Assembly (NCBI GenBank): GCA_031213475.1 | Contig: JARUPZ010000026.1 | Coordinates: 2,774,095-2,838,094, forward strand | Direction of reading: 5' to 3' | Source of the DNA: Nereocystis luetkeana | Taxonomy: Eukaryota; Sar; Phaeophyceae; Laminariales; Laminariaceae | DNA length: 64,000 nt | In this document: in pieces, positions 1-11,825 of the stretch | Layout: every line of letters starts with the position of its first letter | Numbering within the stretch: position 1 is the first letter of the stretch | Notes under the pieces: generated by a model | Seen by the model: only the letters and a program-made list of their open reading frames with translations | What the model was told of the DNA's origin: nothing | Database searches by the model: none | Translations under genes and position numbers: made by a program

Positions 1-2110
1 GCTGTTGTTGTATTTACCGGGAAACACCGCACAACCTTCTGGGGATTGCAGTAAAAAAACCCGGTCATTTATTAGAACAACAGCGAACTCTGTCAGTCAT
101 TCGGTGTTTTCTTCAAAATAATTTTGAGAGGAGAGATCACTAGCCTCTTGCAGCAGCAGATATATCAGGGTGGTAGATGCAGGGGGGTGTGGCGGAAATC
201 ACAGGGGAATTAGGAGAAGACGAGTAGAAGCGATTGCAGTAACGATATTCTCAAGGGGGTTTACGCTTAATTTTGGTCTAGTTTCGTCAAGTATTGGGGT
301 CTGATTCAGGGATATAGTTGGTGGCCCAGTGTCCGCGCCGCGCAACAGAAGTTAGTTACGGAAGGCGTGTTGCGCGCAGCAAAATATCGCGATGTATGCT
401 CGAATGTATGCCCAAAAAACAGGTTGTAAAATATATTCGAACCTCGAAAAAGCGTGTATCGGGATCAGAACCTAAACTTATTATTTTGTTCTACAGTTAC
501 TTACTATGGAAAAAGGGCCTGGAAAACAAACCGCCTGCGGCGAATTCAAAAAAAAGGGGGCTCAATTTATTTTTCGCCGAAAACAGTTCCACGCCCCCCG
601 AGGACACGATGCGAGCACAGATGTTGCTATCCCTGGCAGAGACGGGAGGGGCGAGCAAAGTGAGGCGCGAACAGGAAACCGCGCACCGGTTGGTAGACCT
701 TAATGCGAGCGAGAGATCTTAAACAACTCAAAAAAAATATCTAAAACAAATCTTTCAATTTTTCGCACCCGACCTCAATCAGCTCTATAATACCAGGTAT
801 ATATATGTACGACCTGGGCCAACCGAAAAATGGGTAAACCATCCGAAGGCCTTATCTCGTGCCACTGCGAACTAGGACTTGAAATTTGAAAGCACTAACT
901 CTCACAAAACACTGGATGCGAATAAACATGAGCATGCTCGTATAGAAAATGGCGTGTTTATTATTCGATTAAGAATAGATATCGACGAGATATCGGCGAA
1001 AACTCAAAACTACCAACCGATCAGCACGAAATTCGTATTGAAATCGTCTATCTATCCCGATCAGGGCGAAAAATGGTGAAGACTTAGCCGAAGACCCTAC
1101 GAGAAGACCGACATAAGTTTCATTGCCCAGTTCGCCACCCATCAAGAGATATTGCCAAAACACAATTTCCATACGTACATAAACAAAGTATATACCCTGG
1201 TACGACAAACGTTGTTTTTTCTGCGCTCAATTTTGCGAGTTTCGATCTGAAAAATTAACCTCGTATTTATTTGCACATACATACACAGACAAACTGAAAG
1301 CGAGCCTTTTTCTTCGACGAGTTACGGTCAATTTTGTGTTTTTCCAGATATTTGTATCGGTCCTATGCCTCTCGAACAAAAAAACAGGGCTTGCTCTCCA
1401 TGTCCATTGTGTGGGTTGGAGCATGATCAACACCGTGAAAAAAAGCGCGTCCCAATAGGTGTCCGGTTGTATTGAGCGGGGCGTGGCCAATCTACCGCTT
1501 TGACAGCACCTAGGCTAGCCCAGCTCGTATGTAATGTATGTGTGTGATGAAAACATTTGGGCATAAGCATGCATTAAACGTGGTGAATGATAGCGCAGCA
1601 CCCGTCGACGCATACGCCGCAGAGCAGCAGGACCTATACAACTCGTGGTAGAGACGTTGTGATGCTTGAGATGCTAATCATCCAGGTTCGTGTGGATCAC
1701 GCGAAAACAACAAAATTTTAAAAGTGAATTTGGCGGGCGTGTTTTGTGGACTTCGTGCGCCGGTTTTTGCCTCCATAATCGTTATCGCTATCGTTATCGT
1801 TATCGAAGTTATTTTGGCCTTACTTATCGTACCGAAACCTTTCTGGTTTCGATATCCAACACTAGCATGAACCCCGAGGTGGTGGTTGGTCGTTTTGGTC
1901 GAATAGTCTGGCCATTTTCGGGTGCATGGGTGCAATGATCGTTCGGGCGATGGAAAGGCCAGCCTTGACCAATAAGACCCGCACGCTGCACAAGGATGCG
2001 TGCCGACCCATCCTGCACATACATGGGGCGAGTCGCATTTGATATGCAGGAAAGTGGGAAGAAGGTGGAAAGCTGAGAGTAGACAAGGACTGTAGACTTC
2101 AAAGTATAAT
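1..2110. other. No gene recognised
   Basis: I see no conserved protein, splice-bounded exon or RNA gene in this stretch. Open frames such as 318-722 (plus) look like chance: no recognisable domain and mixed composition. The only local structure is short, for example a run of TATCGT/TATCGC hexamers near 1,780-1,806 and one TACCAGGTA motif at 791-799. Confidence 0.6.
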
Positions 2111-2255
2111 ATTATAGTGGTCCTCATTATTTGAGAGCTACCTGTTTTCCTTGCAGGTACTGCTGATTGTCCAACTACGACAACAACAAACACATACATA
2201 CATACATGACAACGTACTCCGGTATCGAACAAAATTCGGCGACGAAATTGATAAA

Positions 2256-2370
2256 TTTCACCGGGGTGGAAAAAATCGAGTATAGAACCCTATCTTCGTG
2301 GTGGGGAGGTGTTACCTACTGAGCTATAGGGAGGAGTAAAGACCGACCCATTACCCAGTCCAGGGTTATT
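2256..2370 (-). repeat. tRNA-like repeat, copy 1
   Basis: Read on the minus strand, this holds an A-box-like TAGCTCAGTAGG followed about 30 bases later by a B-box-like GGTTCTATACTC. Those are the two internal RNA polymerase III promoter boxes of tRNAs. The preceding sequence (CCCTGGACTGGGTAAT) is shared with the second copy at 2,533-2,650, so this is a repeat family and not an isolated tRNA. The stems are too degenerate for a working tRNA. Confidence 0.4.
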
Positions 2371-2532
2371 CTTATAACACTCTCCCCCCCTCTGAGCAAC
2401 AACAACGGGATCTTTGGGTCGTCGGAACCTTGTACGTCTGTACGCTGACCTACCCACTTCGTTTCATTCTTTGGGGAACCAGGGAGATGTATTTTTTAGG
2501 CACGCGCAAGCGTTCCTACAAAGAAACGTTCG

Positions 2533-2650
2533 AAGTGAGGTTCGAACCCGTGACCTTGACGACGTCACATAAATGTGAAGGTGTTACCTACTACTGAGCT
2601 ATAGATATAGAGGTAAAATATGTATCGATTACCCAGACCAGGGTGAGATC
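2533..2650 (-). repeat. tRNA-like repeat, copy 2
   Basis: The minus strand shows TAGCTCAGTAGTAGG (A box), a TCACA/TGTGA hairpin where an anticodon arm would sit, and GGTTCGAACCTC (B box). It is homologous to 2,256-2,370, and the shared sequence extends upstream of the A box on the minus strand. A tRNA-derived SINE or a tRNA pseudogene family is the best reading. I do not see a clean cloverleaf. Confidence 0.45.
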
Positions 2651-2779
2651 CTTATAACAGAACTGTTACAGTGGTAGCGTTGCTGTTCAGAGGTGTCCTC
2701 ATTTATTTGAGAAATAAATACGAAATATAATACCTGTTTTTTTGTAGATACTGCCGATTTCGTCAATAATAATAATGAA

Positions 2780-4060
2780 AAACCCAGGACAACAACAACA
2801 GTATCCCGCCTACCGTTTTTTTTTCGACGATGCGCCGAATAAAAAATAATATTGCGTTCTCGTTTTTGTGTGTGTGTGTGTGTTTTTTTTGTTTTGCCTC
2901 TCGCTATGATATCCTCAAAACACGATTTTCGGCGAAGATATATAAAATAAATTTTAAATACTAACGTATCCCGCACACACACTGACTCAGAAAAACACTC
3001 AAGACACGAAGTAAACGTCGTTTTTTTTTCATCCCGGAAGATTGTTGTAGTACGTAGTGATAGTAAGCTATCTGGTATACTTTAACACGCGATCATCATC
3101 ATCGAAGTTTTTCGGTGTAATATAAGAAGTACCGTATCCATTTTTTATGGTGCTGAAAAGCTTTTTCGGCTACCTCCATTATTTCTTGCTACCGGGCGGG
3201 AACAACGAAAATAGCCGAAAAGGCTTCATCAGCGCCATAAAAAATGGGTGGCATTGTGTGTGTATTGTGTATGTTACACCAAAACACTTTTGTATGATAA
3301 TCACATACCAGTACCTGGTAGATAGATAGGTTATCTTACAAACGCCCGGGATAAAATAAAAGGCGTCGTGTGCCAACAATGTGTTTTTTCTGAGTGTTTT
3401 TCCGAGTATATTGGATATTTTTATCTTGAAAAGACTATAATATATTTTGCATCTTTCCCGAAAATCGCATTTTAATGATACTGCTGTTGTTGTAGTTGCA
3501 GTGGTAACACTAAGTTAGTACGTTGCTACCTTCCAGCGTCAGGCCCCATAACGTAGATAAGATGATATCCGAGTGTCACGTTGTCCGAGGTGTGCAGCTC
3601 TCGCTAAGATCACGCCCTGGGACGTCATTGTAGTGGAAGTAGTGGCTCTTTACGATAGATTTTCACCCTATATTTATTTGCCGAGACTCTTCACTTAAGG
3701 AGCTCCATACCTCACCCGAAACTGACTTCAGCTCAAAAACAAATTGCACCTCGATGAATGATCCCATGGCCCAAGTATGCACAAAAAAAGTCGTTTTTTG
3801 AAACAAGATCGGTATTTATTCCGACTTTCTGGGGATAAGGAAACCCATCATTCAGAAAACATGTTGTTAGCGGAAATGTGCTACCTCTATCGTAGAACTC
3901 GTCGGTAGGCTAAAATTATTGAACTAACGCTACTACGAGCATGGTCTTTGTTGATTATATAGCTCCGCAACTCATGCTACTACTGTGGACCATTCAGTCA
4001 GAGCACTGAATGAGTGGCCTAGCAGACATTCTAGTGCTTGGTATAAAATCAACCAAATAT
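2780..4060. other. No gene recognised
   Basis: AT-rich sequence with short simple repeats, including a TG run near 2,867-2,881. Nothing coding or structural could be supported. Confidence 0.55.
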
Positions 4061-4065
4061 ATGTT

Positions 4066-4350
4066 TTAGAGTTCGTGGAAATTCAATGTCGTCGACTTTG
4101 TGACAGTGATCTTGGGGGCTCTCCCTCCGCCAAGCGCTACTACTGGCGTCTACAGGCACAATATCACAATCCTTCGTATTGTTTGCAGCGCGCACGCTCG
4201 AAAAGAGTAAGACAGGAAATCAGCGAGATTAGAACTCCAGACCCACCCAGGGGGAATAGATGGCACTACCTGTTAGACCACTTAGTCAGCACAATATATC
4301 TTGGGGTACATATCCATGACCCCAGTGTAGCCTATCTATGTTGTTCCTCC
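4066..4350 (+). repeat. Inverted repeat pair, left copy
   Basis: This segment matches the reverse complement of 4,650-4,915 over roughly 200 bases. Shared words include GTCGTCGACT, GGGGCTC and TTCGTATTGT. The copies have diverged and carry indels, so neither encodes a maintained protein. The pair could fold back on itself or be two opposite insertions of one dispersed element. Confidence 0.55.
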
Positions 4351-4649
4351 ATCCAGAACTACATACAGTAAAACTATGCTACCGGTCTCGGAGGGATACT
4401 GAAGATATCCTTTCCATTATGTACCAATGATAGCACGTACTAAATGTGCTGTCTACCGTAGATCATGTACGTACGTACCACAAGAACAACCACAACAAAC
4501 AGTAGATCCATGGCACTACTCGTCATTGGGACTTCATTCTGTGCGTACGGGTGCACAGCAGTGTGTATATATGCGTAAAAAGGCAGCTGCTGCTATCCTC
4601 CTATAATAACTCAGACTGGAAAACTGTCTGTTGTACATAGAATGCGTAA

Positions 4650-4915
4650 ATAAATGTATGCCAGATGACGTACGTGTAATCGAGTAACGAATATGATGGT
4701 TACTGACAAGTATCATCTCTAACAACAGCGTTCCCGAAAGATGGGTCGGGAGTTCGAACCTCGCCGATTCCATAGTTTTTGTTTTTTTCGGGCGTCCGCG
4801 CCGGAGACAATACGAATGGTTGTGACAGCGTACCTCCAGGCACAAGTAGTGTTTGGCGATGGGTGAGCCCCGGAGATGACTGTTGACAAGTCGACGACTT
4901 TCCACGACGCCTAAA
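4650..4915 (-). repeat. Inverted repeat pair, right copy
   Basis: Minus-strand partner of 4,066-4,350. It contains GGTTCGAACTCC, a good match to a tRNA B box, near 4,750-4,765. No convincing A box lies at the right distance, so I call it a dispersed repeat with a tRNA-like word. A short TA microsatellite follows at about 4,919-4,941. Confidence 0.5.
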
Positions 4916-4917
4916 GC

Positions 4918-4948
<31 letters not shown>

Positions 4949-5323
4949 ATTAGATACTGTAGCACTACCTACCAGATCACTCAGCCAGCGCTTATCTTTG
5001 TCCGGGTGCTGCCTGGAATGACGGAACCGCCACAGGGGATCCCGAGACCAGCACCAGCACCGTCGACGACGGAGGGTGCTTCGACTCAGGCCTGGGCGAC
5101 GCTTCCACCATGCATCCCGCTGAGGCGGACGACTGGGCCCGAATCATGAAGCACATCAACAACGGCTTCTGGGATATCGGACAGTAACGGGTGATTTTGT
5201 CACGTGTGGTGGATGCTCCGATGGTATCGACGATGAGGATGGTGACTCCTCTGGCTCTTCCTCTCTGGGCGTCGTAGGGCCCCTGGCTCTACGAGAGGAG
5301 CAGCCTTGCTGGCACCACTGCTA

Positions 5324-5428
5324 TTACGGGGGACCATAGTTAAGAGGACCCAATATTGCTAGTAAAAATTGGGAAGTATATAGGGTTCTGTGTCTACCGC
5401 AGGTCCTATTTAATACGGTCCCCCGTAA
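5324..5428. mobile_element. Family B miniature element (TA-flanked), copy 1
   Basis: A 105-bp element with terminal inverted repeats TTACGGGGGACC/GGTCCCCCGTAA, bounded on both sides by TA. It has no coding capacity. Inverted ends plus a TA target duplication fit a non-autonomous mariner-like MITE. The interior is in the opposite orientation to most other copies. Two short GAGGGGCGAACCTC repeats follow at about 5,431 and 5,513. Confidence 0.75.
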
Positions 5429-5434
5429 TAGAGG

Positions 5435-6700
5435 GGCGAACCTCCTGCAATAATAGTAACTGTGTGGTGGTGAAAAATAAATGTCATTCGGTTCTCCGAG
5501 AGGCTCTGCTAGAGGGGCGAACCTCTCGTACTACGGGGGGTGCAAACTTCTTCGACTCTTTCAAACACCCTGCTAGGGGCGCGAGAACCTCCTGTAGTCT
5601 GTAGTAGTACTGGTGACCAGTGCGAAGTTCTTCGAGATTTTTTCTCTTTTACATTTTTTTGTTGTGTCGAAAATGGGGTAGGACACGCGAGACGCAGAAA
5701 TGGAGCTGGGATTGCCCGTCGGGCTCGGCGTATTTTTTTCCTATAAGCCGCGTTTTTGGGTATCGTGTCATAAAGAGAGAGCTCCCTCGCGTATTATACT
5801 ATCTATGAGGAACCATGAGACAAAACCGGTACCCCCCCCCGCCATCGTCAATGGTCTAATGGTTAAGGCGAGCATCAAATGAGTACGCCCCTTCCCCCCG
5901 ATCGTATCGCTACCATGGCTCTCGCGGTTTCCTGCCTGGTGTCATGATAGTAGTAGTAGTCGGGGGTGTAAGCGCTTCTGTTAGTTGCGTTACCCGTAGC
6001 TTGGCATTCAACAAAAAAAGTTACCAGTACACATTTGGGACTCCGTGTACGCCTGTCCGATGAAAGATGACCCATCCATGCGCTGGTACACGAAATATTG
6101 TACGGTAGGAGATCGTTTTGGGGGGTTCGTTAAGGCCCATTTACGCCTTCCTATCTATGCTATTGATAGTGTTGGCGTAGGGGCAGTCGGACAAGCGGTC
6201 AACCGCGGTCTCCTTGTAATAGCATATTTGCTGGTTGGTTGTAGACGACGGGGTGGTTTCCACTAAGCAGGCGGTGTGTGGCTCTTGACAATGATGCACC
6301 AGGTATTATGCTAGCGGAACGTCAGCATGCGACATTGTAGTGGGCGTTTGCTCGTCTAGAGGGTTGGCCGCGTGAGCCGCAGCAAGGCGGGCTCGCGAGA
6401 TTTCTTCAATAGGAGTGTGTCAGGTTGAAAGATGGCTCTCTCCGGGCCACGATGAAGAAGAAAGGGAAAAGTGATCGGCTGAAACAATTACGAGCAAAGA
6501 CAGCAAATAGAGTAGGCAGGCCGAAAGTTGGCACAGAAAGGAAGTAGACTTGGTGCATGGGTTTCCTATTGTTTCCCAGGTTTTCTTCTTTCTTTCGGGA
6601 AAGTTATGAATGATCCATGTTGAAGATCATGCTGCACATTGTCGGATGGCAAGAGAAATAATAACTACCAGGTATCATACTGTAGGATTTACGCCCTAAG
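5435..6700. other. No gene recognised
   Basis: Non-coding as far as I can see. A fragment of dispersed family C lies at about 5,848-5,895. A short open frame at 6,427-6,547 (plus, ending in TAG) encodes a lysine/arginine-rich tail containing VGRPKVG, which resembles an AT-hook core. It is too short to call a gene. Confidence 0.45.
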
Positions 6701-6707
6701 GCCATGT

Positions 6708-6870
6708 GTACCTTACGGGTCGTTGAACTGACTGACTCACAGCGATGTTCCTTGGTGCTTACTCGTGGCTGTCGCCACTTGTGGCAAGCCAGCTACGTAG
6801 TTCCGTTATGTGGCCAATTTTCAACGTTCCGGCCATAGACAACAGACGACCAAGACTGTTTTCTTGTAGA
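6708..6870 (+). repeat. Diverged dispersed repeat, copy 1
   Basis: Shares blocks with 9,699-9,880: a GTACC(C/T)TACGG start, TCG(C/T)CACTTGTGGCA-like words, and AGTTACGT/AGCTACGT followed by ATGTGGCC/ATGGCCGA. Similarity is patchy, so this is an old repeat. No coding potential is conserved between the copies. Confidence 0.35.
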
Positions 6871-7725
6871 GCTGTTACTGCTGTAGTAGTGCTGTAGTTT
6901 CGCCGCAAGAAAGTTTATGCATACTATTAATACCAGTACCACGTAGATAGAGTGCGCAATGCTACCTGTTGTGTTTACGTCGCAAAAGTGTACCTATCTA
7001 TGCCCTTACACCAGTGTTGCAGTATTTAGGGTACTTAATGCCACTGAGCATTGATTGGATAGGTGTGACTACCTGCAATAGAGGACACTGCTGTCTTACC
7101 AATGAGAAACCCGGCGGGCTACTGGAAATTACGCCCCTCGATGAAGGTGACAGAGTTACCAAGTACTCTTAGCTCTCAGTAACAATGTGCTCGTGGGTGA
7201 TACGTACGGCAACAAACTGCGTTATAAGTACATCACACCACTGTCCAGGTATATTGTTGTGCTTTCTTGATAATAATGACGGTTGATTCTGCGTCTATTT
7301 TACTTCTTAGTATGTATGTGTAATTATGTGTGGAGTCCGTTGCGACGTTTGCAAAAATGTGTTGCTCATTCGCACCGCCGTAACATCATCAACCGTTCGT
7401 GCTCCGCGTGCGACGGGTGACCAATCCTTCTACAGCTTTTGATTTACGCAACAACTACAACGGTAATCTGGCAGCATGATGAGGGCATAACTTTTTAGTA
7501 GTTTTGAAGCAGGGACGAACATGCAAAAAACAAAATAATATATCACCCACACCTTGGAAGCTCACGGGTCTGGCTATTAATAGACATTTATCAGGTAGAC
7601 AAACTCGATACGAGAGAAATCCGTGCGCTAAGTACTACGACGCCGTTATAGGTTGCAGGTTTCATTTAATCCCGAAACAATGCCAACCGAGTGATCCGTA
7701 CGGAACAACGGTGTTAAACTATTCC
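6871..7725. other. No gene recognised
   Basis: Nothing coding is supported. It holds several short TA-flanked words of the kind discussed in the findings (TACTGCTGTA, TACCAGTA). Confidence 0.5.
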
Positions 7726-7729
7726 TGTA

Positions 7730-7841
7730 TTACGGGGGACCTTAGTAAATAGGAGCGAATATTGTCAGTAAAAACTGGGAAATATGTACCAGGTAGGTTT
7801 TAGTCTGGAATGTAGGTCCTATTTGCTATGGTCCCCCGTAA
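7730..7841. mobile_element. Family B miniature element, copy 2
   Basis: Ends are TTACGGGGGACC/GGTCCCCCGTAA with TA on both sides. Relative to copy 1 it has a short insertion that creates TACCAGGTA at 7,787-7,795, where copy 1 has a plain TA. Otherwise it is collinear with copy 1. It is non-coding and mariner-like by structure. Confidence 0.75.
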
Positions 7842-8339
7842 TAGTTCGCTCCGAAAGCACGATCCATACTGCATTGGTGATGTATATAATATGTGCAGTC
7901 TCACAACTACATCTATCTCAAACACTTACAAACATTTGAACGACCAGTTTGCTGGCCAAGAAGAAAAGTAAGCGGCTTGCAGGCTACCACATTCTATCCC
8001 GCCCCGTTCTAAGAAGACGTGTGGTACGAGTACTGTGACAAAAAAAAACGTTCCTCCTGCCACCAAGCCGGCGCGACACGAAGCGCTGAAGGGTTCCTCC
8101 TGCTCGCGAACCAGATGACGTAGATGGCGCAGAAATCCCGGAAAACGATGTCCCGGCAGCTCCAACCGATAATATCGCAGCGACCCCAGAAAGGATGTCC
8201 CAGCAGCCCCTAACGACGATGATGGTGTTCAATAACCACAAAAACGAGGTTCCAGTACAGCTCTAAGCGATGATGAAGCTCAGCAACCCCAGAAGCGATA
8301 TCGGGGGATGTGCATTATGGGATGTACCTTTTTGTCCTT

Positions 8340-8690
8340 TATTGCGACATGCCGTGGCACCACCTGCGGCAAAACCTCCCACGGCATCTTCCACGGCATT
8401 CCACCAGAATCTTCCACGGACCTCCACGGTATACCATGGAACCCCAACCCTAACCCTATCCCTAACCCCAACCTAGTTGCCGTGAGCATTGGGGTGCCGT
8501 GGGGGTTGCCATGGCATTCCGTGGGGTTACCATGGAGTGCCGTGGCGGTTGCCGCGGGGGTTGCCATGGTACCACCCGTAGCATGCCACGGCACCGCCCA
8601 CGGCGTGCCATGAAATCCTATGTCACACCATGGAATGCCGTGGGGATACCATGGTATTCCATGGGCGTTACCATGCCCATGCCATGCGAA
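8340..8690. repeat. CCATGG/CCACGG palindromic minisatellite
   Basis: Degenerate units built from GCCATGGNATTCC, CCGTGGGG and CCACGGCA words in both orientations, so single strands could fold extensively. A block of CCCTAA-like units (AACCCTAACCCTATCCCTAA) sits inside at about 8,446-8,475 and resembles telomere repeats of the TTAGGG type. No protein is conserved. Confidence 0.6.
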
Positions 8691-8999
8691 AAAAACAAGT
8701 AGAGTAAAACCCTGGCGATATCCCAGCAGTTCTCAACGATCGATGATGATGCGTACATCACGAAAAAATGTCTCCCTCGGTAATCCCAGATTACAATACT
8801 ATGGGCCGATCCCAAAAACCCACCTTCGGCAACCTCACGTTGTTGCTGTTGCAGCGACTACGGAAGCTCCGTCCGTCCCATCGAATGGCGGTACTGTTAC
8901 AGCAGCGTTTTGGCAGTTGAAAAACGATCCCAAACCGCAATTGTTTTTGCGGCGATCCCGGAAGCGTGTTCCTGGCGACCCCTCTGTGATGCATTAAGG

Positions 9000-9085
9000 G
9001 ACCGGTGCACTAGGGGACCGAACGTAAGGTTTGTGCGTAGGGGACAGGTGCACTCGGGGACCGAACGTAAGGTTCTGGCGTACGG
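9000..9085 (+). repeat. Short tandem duplication
   Basis: Two units of about 50 bases share GGTGCACT(A/C)GGGGACCG and AACGTAAGGTT. No function is apparent. Confidence 0.5.
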
Positions 9086-9698
9086 GGACTTCATTAGTCC
9101 TCTGAGACAAGACGGAAATACTGAAATACTTGTATCGGGAGAGTGTTAATGGCAAATTGATGATGATACCTCGGCGGTTCCTGTAAACAATAGCAGTGCG
9201 GCCGATTCCGGAGGACGTCCCTCGGGTGATCCCACGATATTTTCACGGCGATTCGAGATGCTGTAATCGACGCCTGCCCCGGAGAGATATTTTCACAAGC
9301 TCTGCGGAAAAGCTCACTGCAGGCCCCTGCAGAATAAGTACGAGTACGTAGCAGCTCGTACGTCAGGTGTACAGTAGTTTTCGCAATTAATAGTATACGT
9401 ACCAGACGAACCGAACGTCTACGAGAGAAGTGTCAAACGCGTCGAGGCTCATATCCTGCCATCCGATTCTACGTATGAGGCATTGGGGTGCACGCGTGAT
9501 TACTACTACTACTGTAGTTCAGAGGCTTCGTGCGAGCCCCCGCTAGGCGGGCCCATGAGCTTGGCGCCGAAGAAATACATAGTGTTCAAAACTAGCGTTT
9601 TCTGGGCAAAGATGAAGACCTGACAAACAAGTGAGAAGGAGGAACATGATCGAGGATCTACACAACCATCCTTGATCAAGCTCACCAAGATGCACGCT

Positions 9699-9880
9699 CT
9701 ACGGCTTGTACCCTACGGACCATTGTTGTATTGGACTACCCATAGCTTTAGCAATAATTTTCCTTGACGATCGGTCGTGGAGGTCGCTACTTGTGGCAGG
9801 TGGCAAGTCAGTTACGTGCTCCTGTATGATGGCCGATGTCTCGACTACCAACAACGCACGGCCAAACGACCAGAATCAAT
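9699..9880 (+). repeat. Diverged dispersed repeat, copy 2
   Basis: Partner of 6,708-6,870, with patchy similarity. The open frame 9,706-10,119 that covers it shows no domain, and its extent is unrelated to the repeat limits. Confidence 0.35.
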
Positions 9881-10429
9881 CATCGTTTTTTGGGATAACG
9901 ACAATTTTGGAGCCGAGGAAGCGAAGTAACAGAAGGTTCAAACATTCCTTTTTTATTTTGGGTCGCCTGTACGTACAGCAGTATCCTTACATTGATTGTT
10001 GGAAGAAAGGGTGCTTTGGTACTGAAACCCAATATCGGAGGGTCCCGCTCAGTATTGAATTATCTCCGTGTGTATGCGTGTATGCCTCTATGTTGTACGC
10101 GCCGACAATGGAAGGATGAAATGTGACATTTATTTGTTATGGTTCAAGAATTCTGGATTTAATTTTCACATACATGTAGACCTCTACGCGTATCGTGCAA
10201 AATTCAATGCCTCCCATATTATGATACGAGCGACCACTCCGTCATGTGTCCCGTTCTTATTCCCCCTTCTATCTCTTATGGAAATCCCTCCTACTCTTAA
10301 TGAATGACGAATCAGACTAACCAGAACTCTGATGGCCCCGCGAAAACCTCCTCGAGGCTATCTACCAATCACACCATAAAGCAGCCTGACCAGTTAAAAC
10401 GCGTTTTTCATGCTGTCACGAATAATATG

Positions 10430-10567
10430 ATACTACAGTGGGTTTTTGCGAGAGCAACAGAAACGGAGCTTGCCCGATCCCCTGCCTCCTTCACGTACGG
10501 CATGGACGCCCGTGACTTCCACCGTCCTGCGCGTTGGACTTTCAACTCCGAAATTCCTTGTTTGTGA
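10430..10567 (-). pseudogene. Tyrosine recombinase C-terminal piece
   Basis: The minus-strand frame contains ISELKVQRAGRWKSRASM and a following PYVKEAG. This matches the end of DIRS/Ngaro-type tyrosine recombinases, where a GRW-S-A motif precedes the catalytic tyrosine (codon near 10,495-10,497). It is the missing end of the recombinase at 13,097-12,326. The two parts are separated only by the foldback-like insertion 10,581-12,307 and one copy of its target duplication. A small indel seems to exist just before ISELK. Confidence 0.75.
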
Positions 10568-10589
10568 CGCTAGCTGGGTGTGTTGCGAG

Positions 10590-10870
10590 CTAGGGGGATC
10601 CCTTCTGCCTTAGGGCATCCCATCATATTTATTATTTAGGGGATCTCCCAAAATCTTAGGGGGTCCCCTCATATCTTAAGGGACCCCCTCATATCTTAGG
10701 GGATCCCCTCATATCTTAGGGGGTCCCCTCATATCTTAGGAGATCCCCTCATATCTTAGAGGATCCCCTCACATCTTAGGGGATCCACTCATATCTTAGG
10801 GGATCCCTACAAACCTTAGGGGATCCCCTAACATCTTTAGGGGATCCCTACGAACCTTACGGCATCCCCT
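10590..10870 (+). repeat. Left arm minisatellite of the foldback-like element
   Basis: About a dozen units of roughly 20 bp, consensus TTAGGGGATCCCCTCATATC. The GGGGATCCCC core is palindromic, but the CTCATATC part gives the array a direction. The same array in reverse orientation forms the right arm. Confidence 0.85.
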
Positions 10871-11039
10871 ATCACAATTTTGGGTGATATTCCAATATCA
10901 ACAATGATATTGAAAGATCACCGAACACGCTTGGGGGATCCTCATCAGGCATGTACGAATCGTATGTGGCACGGCGTCTCTATTCAGTTTCTTCTTTCGA
11001 GATTATCGTCAGCATGGATGGGGGGATCCCGTAACACAA

Positions 11040-11825
11040 TTTAGGTGGTATTCCAACATCATCAATGATATTGAAAATGATATCGGAATGTCAATCACAT
11101 GGTGTTAGGGGATCGTGTTGTTGAAGTGTTATAAACTCAACGCGAGAGAGGATATCCCCTAAGCCTGTTGAGGATCCGCTATGCGTGTTGGGTGATTTTT
11201 CAATATCATTGATGATATTGGAGTATCACCCAACTTGTGTTAGGGGATAACGATAATTTCGTGACAAGAAACTGACTAGAGACGCGATGTTACATACGAT
11301 TCGTACATGCTGGGTGCACACACAATCCACACATGGTGGGAATCCCCTAAAGCCTGTTGAGGATCCCCTAAGCGTGTTCGGTGATATTTCAATATCATTG
11401 ATGATATTGGAATATCACCCAAATAGTGTTAGGGGATCCCCTAATGCTGTCGATAATCTCGAAAGAAGAAACTGAATGGAGACGCCATGTCACATGCGAA
11501 ACGTACATGCTGGGTACACGCACAGTCCACACATAGTGGGGATCCCCTAAGCCTGTTGAGGATTCCCTTAGCGTGTTCCGTGATGTTTCAATGGCATGCA
11601 TGATATTGGAATATCACTCAAATTGTGATTGGGGATCCCCCATAGATGACAAAAAATTCGCAAGAAGAAACTGGACAGAGACGCTTTATCAAATTGTGGA
11701 TTCGTACATGCTGGGTGCACACACAATCCACACATGGTGGGGATCCCCTAAAGCCTGTTGAGGATCCCCTAAGCGTGTTCGGTGATATTTCAATATCATT
11801 GATGATATTGGAATATCACCCAAAT
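11040..11825 (+). repeat. Central tandem units of the foldback-like element
   Basis: Units of about 190-200 bp recur near 11,192, 11,380, 11,578 and 11,780, with weaker copies near 10,884 and 11,044. Each contains an imperfect palindrome of the form GATATTTCAATATCA-TTGA-TGATATTGGAATATC, then GGGGATCCCCTAA, a stretch ending in CGTACATGCTGGGTGCACAC, and CCACACATGGTGGGGATCCCC. Confidence 0.8.

Noticed and set aside
318..722. 134-codon open frame as a gene
   Set aside because: No domain, no splice-site context and random-looking composition.
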